Source: Flavobacterium gilvum (GTDB taxonomy: Bacteria > Bacteroidota > Bacteroidia > Flavobacteriales > Flavobacteriaceae). From it: DNA of 64,000 nucleotides. Of the stretch, positions 57,846 to 64,000 are shown piece after piece (position 1 is the first letter of the stretch; each line of letters begins with the position of its first letter). The stretch spans positions 1,674,001 to 1,738,000 of the forward strand of contig NZ_CP017479.1 in the NCBI RefSeq assembly GCF_001761465.1, read 5' to 3'. Under the pieces are notes generated by a model, which did no database searches, had not been told where the DNA came from, and saw only the letters and a list, made by a program, of their open reading frames with translations. A program made the position numbers and the translations under genes.

Positions 57846-58997
57846 CTACTCCTTAAAAGGATTTCGTTCCTGCCATACAATATCAGGTTCGAGTTTTGGA
57901 AATATCTTGGGAACATGTTTGTTTATTCCGGAATTACTGTGTTCCATAAAACCGTACATTTCAAGAGGTTTTGCTCCAACAGAGCTTTTGATTTCCAAAG
58001 CCGTTCTTGCAAAAATAATTTCTTTATAGCCTTTGTTAATCGAATAGGCAATCATGTCGTAAAGCATGTTTAAATACAGCATTTTCTCCCTTTGTACTGT
58101 ATCGTCATAACCCAAAAAATAGGTATCTATGGTGTTACCGTTTTTAATCAGCGTATTGAAACCTATCAAATTTCCATCCAAAAAATAACCATAGAATAAG
58201 AATTTGTCTTTTAAAGTTTCCTTGAAAACTCTAAAATGGTTTTTCTTTAGGAAAAAAGTGTTGAAAGGAGCATTTTGGGCAACGTGATGGTATAAGTCAA
58301 AAATCACTTCCTCATGCCTGATAATGTCTTCCAAGTGTAATTTTCTTTTCTCAATTCCTTCAGCTTTTTTTCGTGCTCTTTTGTATTGGTCGCGGTATTT
58401 TTTGGTTAGGGAATTAATATAGTCCTGTTCTGTTTTCCATTCGTCACGGATGGAAAAAGTCATATTGGGCTGAATGCTATATTTATAGTTTTTTTTAAAG
58501 ATTTCCTGACTGAAATTTTCAATGTCTTCATGACTGTAATCTTTAAACGTAGTGATGTGCACTTTTTTACCCATCGATTTAAACTTTAATTTCAAATCAT
58601 TGGTTGCTTTTTTTAAGGTTTTAACTCCCTCATCCATCGATATGGAATCCGAAAAAACAAACGAATTTTGTCCCGTGAGCATGTTATTGCCTATGAGCAG
58701 AACGTGTGAAGCAAAATTTTTCAGAATAAATTTCCGAACAGATGCTTTAACGCATCGATCTCTGTCTCCAAATGATTCCAATTTGTTTAAATCCAAAAAT
58801 TGTGAGATAGCAATGCCAACTAAATTTTGTTCTTTAAAAATTCCGATATAATGACAAATCATATTGCTTGGCGCTGATTTTTCTAAAATTTCAAAATAGT
58901 CTTTGGACAAAAAAATATTTTGGCAACCTAAATCATCCCAGTTTTCTGGAAGTTGAGCTTTGGTTTCGTAAATTTGGTATGAAAGAGTTGTTTTCAA
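57846..58997 (-). CDS. GNAT/FemAB-like acyltransferase
   Basis: This 383-residue cytoplasmic protein has two GNAT-like halves, as in FemAB-type or peptidogalycan-type acyltransferases. The second half reads LIGFNTLIKNGNTIDTYFLGYD followed by MLYLNMLYDMIAYSINKGYKEIIFARTALEIK. A positively charged helix (TKKYRDQYKRARKKAEGIEKRK, split by the family) sits in the middle. The acceptor is unknown; lipid, peptide or cell wall substrates are possible. It is a single gene with no operon partners. Confidence 0.7.
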   Translation of the reverse strand: MKTTLSYQIYETKAQLPENWDDLGCQNIFLSKDYFEILEKSAPSNMICHYIGIFKEQNLVGIAISQFLDLNKLESFGDRDRCVKASVRKFILKNFASHVLLIGNNMLTGQNSFVFSDSISMDEGVKTLKKATNDLKLKFKSMGKKVHITTFKDYSHEDIENFSQEIFKKNYKYSIQPNMTFSIRDEWKTEQDYINSLTKKYRDQYKRARKKAEGIEKRKLHLEDIIRHEEVIFDLYHHVAQNAPFNTFFLKKNHFRVFKETLKDKFLFYGYFLDGNLIGFNTLIKNGNTIDTYFLGYDDTVQREKMLYLNMLYDMIAYSINKGYKEIIFARTALEIKSSVGAKPLEMYGFMEHSNSGINKHVPKIFPKLEPDIVWQERNPFKE

Positions 58998-59051
58998 ATT
59001 GGATAATAATATTTTCCAAATTTAACCAATTTATGTGGAATTGTGGTTAAG

Positions 59052-59400
59052 TTTCTAAGAGGCTAAGAAGCTAAGATTCTAAGTTTTTTGGAGCAGAAAC
59101 ATTTGGTGTTTTCAGGAAACATCGTCCCGCTATCCGCTACAATCTCTTGCGCTGAACCCCAGCGCAGGAGGATTTCCACTTCTATCGGGGCTAAAGACCA
59201 ATAATTTGCTTTTTTGTAATCATCCAAAAAAAGAATACAATACCCGCTAGCGCGAGCGTCCCGCTCGTGAACACAATCTAAAATAATTTAACGATAAATA
59301 AGTAATTTTTTTTCAGGAACAGAAGGATAAATAGTCACGAGCGAGACGCTCGCGCAAGCGTGAAAACTTAGAATCTCAGAATCTTAGAATCTCATAAACT
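59052..59400. repeat. Nested palindromic repeats
   Basis: There are three layers. The outer arms are CTAAG words (59052-59090 and 59363-59400). Inside, 59124-59192 is a compact element with hairpin CTCTTGCGCTG/CAGCGCAGGAG and ends like those of 19139-19283. A GC-rich pair, GCGCGAGCGTCCCGCTCGTGA (59249 on) against CACGAGCGAGACGCTCGCGC (59336 on), forms the third. The region between the acyltransferase and pterin dehydratase genes holds nothing else I can support. Confidence 0.7.
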
Positions 59401-59429
59401 TTTCCTAACTTTATAGAAAAGAAACGATT

Positions 59430-59711
59430 ATGCAAACATATACAGAACAATCGGCGAGCCCCTTTTTGGAAAATTTAAAAGATTGGCATTTTAAGGAAAA
59501 TGCAATTGAAAAAGATTTTAAATTCAAGAATTTCAATCAGGCATTGGGGTTTATAGTACAAGTTGGTCTACTAGCCGAAAAGATGAATCATCATCCAGAA
59601 CTTTTTAATGTGTATAACAGAGTGAATATTCGTTTAAATACGCATGATTCTGGAGGAGTAACAACAAAAGATTTTGATTTGGCTGGACAAATAGAAAGTT
59701 TGTTCCAATAA
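59430..59711 (+). CDS. 4a-hydroxytetrahydrobiopterin dehydratase
   Basis: This 93-residue pterin-4a-carbinolamine dehydratase regenerates the pterin cofactor used by aromatic amino acid hydroxylases. The catalytic region [20 protein letters not shown] includes the His-His pair and downstream His. Length is typical. No phenylalanine hydroxylase gene is adjacent. The protein is convergent with the DUF1761 gene across a hairpin. Confidence 0.9.
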   Translation: MQTYTEQSASPFLENLKDWHFKENAIEKDFKFKNFNQALGFIVQVGLLAEKMNHHPELFNVYNRVNIRLNTHDSGGVTTKDFDLAGQIESLFQ

Positions 59712-59712
59712 A

Positions 59713-59755
59713 AAAGCCTCATTTCTATGTTTTTTAGAAATAAGGCTTATAGTGT
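59713..59755 (-). terminator. Terminator between pterin dehydratase and DUF1761 genes
   Basis: AAGCCTCATTTCTA (59714-59727) pairs with TAGAAATAAGGCTT (59735-59748). The T tract is best on the minus strand, where TTTTTT follows, so it mainly ends the DUF1761 transcript. Confidence 0.75.
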
Positions 59756-59770
59756 ATTTTATTTTTCGGT

Positions 59771-60259
59771 TTATTGCCAGCCGCAAATTATGGCTCCAAT
59801 AATAGTCAAAGAAACTATCCAGAATCCCGCATGAATCCAAATATATCTCCAGGATTTTCTTTCGAATAAACCGTTTATTGCAATTATAGGGAAAGCAAAA
59901 AACAAACCAGAAATGAATCCGTGCAATGCACCATGTTTGAATGTTCTGAAAGCGGTACCGTAATCATTCATAAAAGCTTTGAACGAAGGAAGTGCTTCGT
60001 TTACTTTTGCAAATCCTCCCACCATACTCACGGCTCCGGATTGATGTATTGTCAAAGCCATTTCGACTGTTACAATTAGCAGAGAGAAAAAATAAGTCAG
60101 TCCAAATATTTTTAACATATTACCTTTTCTTAGTTCCTCTTGGGTGAGACCGTTTTCTTCCATCCAAGCAGTACCAAATACTTTGGGATTGTACCAAATA
60201 AATCCAACTACTAATGTTGTCAATGCGCTAACAAAAATTGCTATCAAATTCATTTCCAT
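59771..60259 (-). CDS. DUF1761 membrane protein
   Basis: The ATG at 60259 (MEMNLIAIFVSALTTLVVGFIWY) gives 162 residues; the longer frame to 60283 lacks support. Four membrane segments are visible (about 5-24, 50-70, 100-122, 138-158). The N-terminal GFIWYNPKVFGTAWMEENGL is the DUF1761 signature. The function is unknown. Confidence 0.85.
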   Translation of the reverse strand: MEMNLIAIFVSALTTLVVGFIWYNPKVFGTAWMEENGLTQEELRKGNMLKIFGLTYFFSLLIVTVEMALTIHQSGAVSMVGGFAKVNEALPSFKAFMNDYGTAFRTFKHGALHGFISGLFFAFPIIAINGLFERKSWRYIWIHAGFWIVSLTIIGAIICGWQ

Positions 60260-60389
60260 AATTTTAGGTTTTAGGGTTATCACATCAAATATAATTATTT
60301 TTTTGAATATGAGTTTTTTACTTTTTTAGCATTATAGTGTAATGTAAAGATTACATTAGCATTTAAAATAATGTATTTTGTCGATTTTT

Positions 60390-60421
60390 TTTGTATTTGA
60401 CTGATACTCTGAGTACTTTTG
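60390..60421 (+). promoter_or_regulatory. Promoter of the LRR gene
   Basis: TTTG (60390-60393) is 20 bp from TACTTTTG (60414-60421), matching the Bacteroidota pattern. The ATG is at 60450. Confidence 0.65.
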
Positions 60422-60449
60422 TGCCATCAAAATGTAAATACATGTTATT

Positions 60450-61304
60450 ATGAAAAATATCATTACATTATTACTTACCACTTTCTTCTCGATTTCATTA
60501 TTGGCTAATATTTCAAATTCTGAAAAAAACAGTTTGATTAAATTGTACAAAAGTACAAATGGAAGTCAATGGAACATTAAATGGGATTTGGAAAAACCAG
60601 TTTCTACATGGTATGGCGTTAAAATCGTTAATGACAAAGTAGTAGGAATTAATCTTTCAAACAATAATTTGGTGGGAACTTTGCCAGCCGAAGTTTCAGA
60701 ATTAAAAAACTTAGAAGAATTAAATTTATTCAAAAACCAGATTTCTGGAGCAATTCCTCAAAATATCGGGAAATTATCAAATTTAAAAGAATTAAATCTT
60801 TCGTTCAATAAATTGTCAGGGACTATTCCAAGTTCTATTTGCGAGATATCTCATTTGAATTCATTAAAACTTTTCATGAATCAACTTTCGGGAGAATTAC
60901 CAAGCAAAATTGGTAATTTAAAGGAATTGGAAGTGGTTTCTTTGTTTAATAATGAATTATCGGGAGAGCTTCCTGCTTCATTGTACCAACTTAAGAATCT
61001 GAAAGAGTTGATGTTAAATAGTAACAAGTTTTCAGGGAAAATAAGTTGGAATATTGAAAACTTAAGTGCTTTGGAAAATTTAAGTCTTTTTGATAATAAT
61101 ATGCATGGAAACATACCTTATGTTTTGGTCAAAATGAATAATCTGAAAAATGTTAATTTATCTTATAATTCGTTTTCTGGTGCCGTTTCCGAAGCTTTGG
61201 TAGGAAAAGATGATTTTAATCTTACTATGAGAAATGACTCTGGAGTTTCATATCAATTGGAAGTGTCAAATAATGCCAAAGGTGTTTTGGCTGCCGAAGA
61301 ATAA
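60450..61304 (+). CDS. Secreted leucine-rich repeat protein, plant-type repeats
   Basis: This 284-residue protein has a signal peptide (MKNIITLLLTTFFSISLLA). An N-terminal cap with a Trp-rich segment (NGSQWNIKWDLEKPVSTWYG) resembles the LRRNT of plant receptors. About seven 24-residue repeats follow, of the form L-x-x-L-x-x-L-x-L-x-x-N-x-L-S-G-x-(I/L)-P. There is no membrane anchor and no recognisable type IX C-terminal sorting domain. A ligand-binding role outside the cell or in the periplasm is plausible. Confidence 0.85.
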   Translation: MKNIITLLLTTFFSISLLANISNSEKNSLIKLYKSTNGSQWNIKWDLEKPVSTWYGVKIVNDKVVGINLSNNNLVGTLPAEVSELKNLEELNLFKNQISGAIPQNIGKLSNLKELNLSFNKLSGTIPSSICEISHLNSLKLFMNQLSGELPSKIGNLKELEVVSLFNNELSGELPASLYQLKNLKELMLNSNKFSGKISWNIENLSALENLSLFDNNMHGNIPYVLVKMNNLKNVNLSYNSFSGAVSEALVGKDDFNLTMRNDSGVSYQLEVSNNAKGVLAAEE

Positions 61305-61365
61305 ATATAACGGCTAATAATTATAATTTGATTAGTCAAATATAAAAAGTGTTTAACTTTTTTTG

Positions 61366-61405
61366 AGTGCAATTGTTTTTTTATAAAACAATTGCACTTT
61401 TTTTA
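61366..61405 (+). terminator. Terminator of the LRR gene
   Basis: AGTGCAATTGTTTT (61366-61379) and AAAACAATTGCACT (61385-61398) form a 14-bp perfect stem with a five-base loop and a T7 tail. Confidence 0.9.
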
Positions 61406-61500
61406 TTGTTTAAAACCGCTGATTTTCAGTTGTTTGTGTTTGTTTGTGCTTCTCTTTTTTATCCCGATTAACATTTTTTTAGTAAATAATTGTAATTTTT

Positions 61501-61531
61501 TTTGGTAGTTAATTATTTTAACTTACTTTTG
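61501..61531 (+). promoter_or_regulatory. Promoter of the susC leader
   Basis: TTTG (61501-61504) and TACTTTTG (61524-61531) are spaced 19 bp, a strong Bacteroidota promoter. It predicts transcription start near 61538, leaving about 430 nt of leader before susC. Confidence 0.7.
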
Positions 61532-61585
61532 TCTATAGAAATAGTAGAGTTTAAAAAAAACGATATTAACACTAAAACAAAAATT

Positions 61586-61672
61586 GTGAAGACAATCAAA
61601 AACATACCTATTTTGATACTGCAAGAATCTTTCTCATTCGGCACTCTTCGTCGAATGTGTTGTTGCTGTTAA
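61586..61672 (+). CDS. Polycysteine leader peptide 1 (ends LRRMCCCC)
   Basis: A GTG-started frame of 28 codons begins MKTIKNIPILILQ and ends SFGTLRRMCCCC followed directly by TAA. Four Cys codons (TGT TGT TGC TGT, 61658-61669) precede the stop. Just before them CATTCG (61635-61640) and CGAATG (61652-61657) can pair as a hairpin inside the frame. An A-rich stretch lies upstream of the GTG, in Bacteroidota style. It lies about 50 nt into the leader of the susC transcript. I infer a regulatory peptide, not a structural protein. Confidence 0.6.
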   Translation: MKTIKNIPILILQESFSFGTLRRMCCCC

Positions 61673-61810
61673 TGTCTTCAATCGATACCCTCTCTTTTTT
61701 GTAATTTTCAGTTTATAAATATTTTATTCGATAATAAATTATTTAATAAGTCTGGCATGTGATTTTTGGAGAATACTAAATCAAGTAATAATTCTAATTA
61801 AAATGATAAA

Positions 61811-61843
61811 ATGGAAAAACGAATGTGTTGTAGTTGCAAATAA
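61811..61843 (+). CDS. Polycysteine leader peptide 2 (MEKRMCCSCK)
   Basis: An ATG-started ten-codon frame encodes MEKRMCCSCK then TAA. It repeats the R-M-C-C-x-C ending of the first leader frame, and the DNA CGAATGTGTTG is identical in both (61652 and 61820). It lies 139 bases downstream of the first, directly before a hairpin at 61851-61876. Cysteine codons at the end of both suggest that charged tRNA-Cys is being sensed. Confidence 0.5.
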   Translation: MEKRMCCSCK

Positions 61844-61850
61844 AAAAAAA

Positions 61851-61876
61851 GCCATTTCTGCGGCAACAGAAATGGC
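61851..61876 (+). promoter_or_regulatory. Hairpin in the susC leader
   Basis: GCCATTTCTG (61851-61860) and CAGAAATGGC (61867-61876) make a ten-pair stem with a six-base loop. On the plus strand it is flanked by A runs, not T runs, so it is not a standard terminator for susC. On the minus strand T runs flank it. It lies eight bases after the second leader frame. Confidence 0.7.
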
Positions 61877-61967
61877 AGGCTTAAAAAAAAATGTTATCGT
61901 TAAACGGAAATGAAAATTGATAGAAATCAGTTTTCAAGCTCCTTATTTATTAAACCAAAGCAAAGTA

Positions 61968-64000
61968 ATGAAAAAAATATTATATAATCTTTTCTGGCTT
62001 GGCATTTTTCTGGTTTCAGCCGGAATTTATGCCCAAAACACGAAGCCACTTATCCAGTCTAAACTAGACGGAACAGTGGTAAACAAAATAACAAGTTTAC
62101 CTGTTTCTGGAGCTACAGTAACTATCAAAGGAACCACGCACGCAGTGGTAACCGATTCTGAAGGTAAATTTTATTTTCAAACGGGACAAAAATTTCCCTA
62201 TACCTTAGTTATAACTTATGTGGGCTTTAAAAAAACAGAATACATTGCAGATGGAAGTCCGGTTTTCATCAGTTTAGAAGAAGATCTTCAGGAGCTCAAC
62301 GGACTGGTGGTTGTGGGTTATGGTTCCCAAAAAAGGAAAGATATTACAGGAGCCATTGCATCAGTTCCGAAAGCAAATTTAAATCAGGTTACTTCATCTG
62401 CCGATAATTTATTGAGAGGAGCCGTGCCTGGAGTTGTGGTTACACAAAGTTCCGGACGACCTGGAGCTACTTCGAGTGTTCGAATCCGTGGCGGAAGTTC
62501 GATTACGGCAGGTAATGAACCTCTTTATGTTATTGATGGTGTATTAATTTATAATGACAACAACAATGGAACTGCAGGCGTGTCAAATGCGGGAGCTGGA
62601 GTCAATGTATTGTCAACTATCAGTCCTGGTGATATTGAGTCTATCGAAGTATTGAAAGACGCATCGGCGACGGCTATTTATGGTTCGCGTGGGGCGAATG
62701 GGGTAGTACTCATTACAACCAAAAAAGGGATCAAAGGTCAAGATATTATTTCCTACCAAGGTTATATAGGGTTTCAACAGGTTTCCAAAAAATTAGATTT
62801 GTTGAATGCCAGTGAATGGGCAAGTTTACGTAATGATGTTCAGGCGAGCATTGGTCAGGCTCCTTCTTTTTCGCCAGCACAAATCGAAGCTCTTAAAACT
62901 TCGGGAGATTATGATTGGCAGTCTGCTGCTTTTAGAACTGCTCCGGTTCAAAATCACCAATTGACATTTTCTGGGGGTGACGATCGTTCGAGATATGCCG
63001 TTTCTGCGGGCTATTTTGATCAGGACGGAGTTATTATTGCGACTGATTTCAAAAGAATTTCACTTCGCGCCAATTACGAACGAAATTATTCTCAAAATTT
63101 CAAATTTGGAGTAAATGCCAATTATAGTAATTCGATTTCAAACGGTATTGGAATGAATGGAGGTAATGGTGGAGGAAGAAATCCTAATCCATTGTCTGGT
63201 GTTTTGTATCAACCTCCTGTGGTTCCAATTAGAAATGCCGACGGCTCTTATAATTTGACCAATAATCCTTATGCAACTGCGGTTAATGGAATAATAACCA
63301 ACCCAATTAATGATTTGGAAAACACTACCAATGAGACTAAGATTAATCGAATTTTAACCAGTTTGTTTGGGGAATACAAAATAAACAAAGAAATCACAGC
63401 CAAAGTTTCTGTTAGTGGAGATGTAATTAACACCAAACAAAATTACTATGCTCCATCTACTACCGGAATTGGTGCTGGAACCAAGGGGTTAGCTTCGGTT
63501 GGGGACAGATTGGTAAGCTCGGTATTGAATGAAAACACCTTGAATTACAACACTCGTTTTGGAGAAAATCATAAGTTTTCTGCTTTGGCAGGATATACAC
63601 TTCAATATACACAAGGTGAGGTTGTCAATGCAGGTGCCAATTATTTTGTAAATGATGCTGTAGAATACAACTCTTTACAAGATGGTACGGCCGTAAAACC
63701 GTACAGTGAGGCATTCGAAAGTGTATTGAAATCGTGGCTTGCAAGAGTAAATTATTCTTATGATGGAAAATATAATTTAACAGTTTCGGCGCGTGCCGAT
63801 GGTTCTTCACGATTTGGTTCAGAATCGCTTTGGGGTTATTTCCCATCTGCAGGTTTTTCTTGGAACATCACCGAAGAAGATTTTGCCAAAAACATCAAAG
63901 GCGTAGATGATGCAAAACTTAGATTCAGCGTAGGAACAACCGGTAATCAGGAAATTGGTAATTATCTTTCTTTGGCATCAATTGGTTCTGTTAATTATTC
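61968..64000 (+). CDS. SusC/RagA-family TonB-linked outer membrane protein (cut by window edge)
   Basis: A frame begins with ATG at 61968 and stays open to the end of the window (677 codons seen; the family is usually near 1000 residues). A signal peptide (MKKILYNLFWLGIFLVSAGI) is followed by a carboxypeptidase-regulatory-like domain (DGTVVNKITSLPVSGATVTI). The plug has the hallmark LVVVGYGSQKRKDITGAIASV, GVVVTQSSGRPGATSSVRIRG and YVIDGVL. The start of the barrel follows. SusC proteins import oligosaccharides or peptides with a SusD partner, expected just outside the window. The leader upstream carries two polycysteine frames. Confidence 0.93.
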   Translation, partial: MKKILYNLFWLGIFLVSAGIYAQNTKPLIQSKLDGTVVNKITSLPVSGATVTIKGTTHAVVTDSEGKFYFQTGQKFPYTLVITYVGFKKTEYIADGSPVFISLEEDLQELNGLVVVGYGSQKRKDITGAIASVPKANLNQVTSSADNLLRGAVPGVVVTQSSGRPGATSSVRIRGGSSITAGNEPLYVIDGVLIYNDNNNGTAGVSNAGAGVNVLSTISPGDIESIEVLKDASATAIYGSRGANGVVLITTKKGIKGQDIISYQGYIGFQQVSKKLDLLNASEWASLRNDVQASIGQAPSFSPAQIEALKTSGDYDWQSAAFRTAPVQNHQLTFSGGDDRSRYAVSAGYFDQDGVIIATDFKRISLRANYERNYSQNFKFGVNANYSNSISNGIGMNGGNGGGRNPNPLSGVLYQPPVVPIRNADGSYNLTNNPYATAVNGIITNPINDLENTTNETKINRILTSLFGEYKINKEITAKVSVSGDVINTKQNYYAPSTTGIGAGTKGLASVGDRLVSSVLNENTLNYNTRFGENHKFSALAGYTLQYTQGEVVNAGANYFVNDAVEYNSLQDGTAVKPYSEAFESVLKSWLARVNYSYDGKYNLTVSARADGSSRFGSESLWGYFPSAGFSWNITEEDFAKNIKGVDDAKLRFSVGTTGNQEIGNYLSLASIGSVNY

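Noticed and set aside
61851..61890. Rho-independent terminator for the susC leader on the plus strand
   Set aside because: The stem is good but is followed by AGGCTTAAAAAAAA rather than a T tract; only the minus strand has T runs.

Overview
The window looks like a chromosomal segment of a Flavobacterium-type bacterium (phylum Bacteroidota, family Flavobacteriaceae). The support is direct: gliding/type IX secretion genes (gldB, gldC, gldKLMN), a 287-residue primary sigma factor without region 1.1, TAnnTTTG-type promoter elements, an exosortase F gene pair, a SusC-family receptor and AT-rich DNA. No rRNA, phage, plasmid or insertion sequence with a transposase was seen, and there is one tRNA gene.

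Layout. 1-960 holds the end of gldB and all of gldC. 969-2772 (minus strand) holds a small secreted protein, engB and an alpha/beta hydrolase. 3076-19020 is a complete division and cell wall cluster in Bacteroidota order: mraZ, rsmH, ftsL-like, ftsI, murE, mraY, murD, ftsW, murG, murC, ftsQ, ftsA, ftsZ. Three 10-bp-spaced boxes precede mraZ. 19377-21401 carries a YqeY-like gene, tRNA-Arg, an MtfA-like peptidase and a CBS protein. 21456-28289 (minus) carries rpe, rpoD, pnp, rpsO, a TonB-domain protein and a GAF protein. 28646-31986 (plus) has the xrtF pair, then an ATP-cone/nuclease fusion followed by a beta-CASP metallo-hydrolase. 32057-34988 is a metal-flavoured operon (HYC_CC_PP protein, TonB receptor, HMA protein), followed by a DedA protein.

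36016-45144 (minus) holds groEL, groES, secG, a TPR-like protein, lptE, a sigma-54-type activator, a 46-codon membrane peptide, miaB and glpD. 45481-54239 (plus) is topA, a degenerate arginase-fold gene and gldKLMN, the core of the type IX secretion and gliding motor. 54316-60259 has an FAD oxidoreductase, a DUF983 protein, an ABC-F ATPase, an acyltransferase-like protein, a pterin dehydratase and a DUF1761 protein. 60450-61304 is a plant-type LRR protein. The window ends inside a susC gene that starts at 61968.

The most unusual signal is the roughly 430-nt leader of that susC gene. It contains two tiny reading frames, one ending LRRMCCCC-stop (61586-61672) and one reading MEKRMCCSCK-stop (61811-61843). 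They share an identical 11-nt core and lie downstream of a good Bacteroidota promoter. This looks like a polycysteine leader-peptide control system. A second theme is a large set of intergenic palindromes at operon borders. Some share sequence with each other, and one 220-bp element abuts what looks like a truncated gene.
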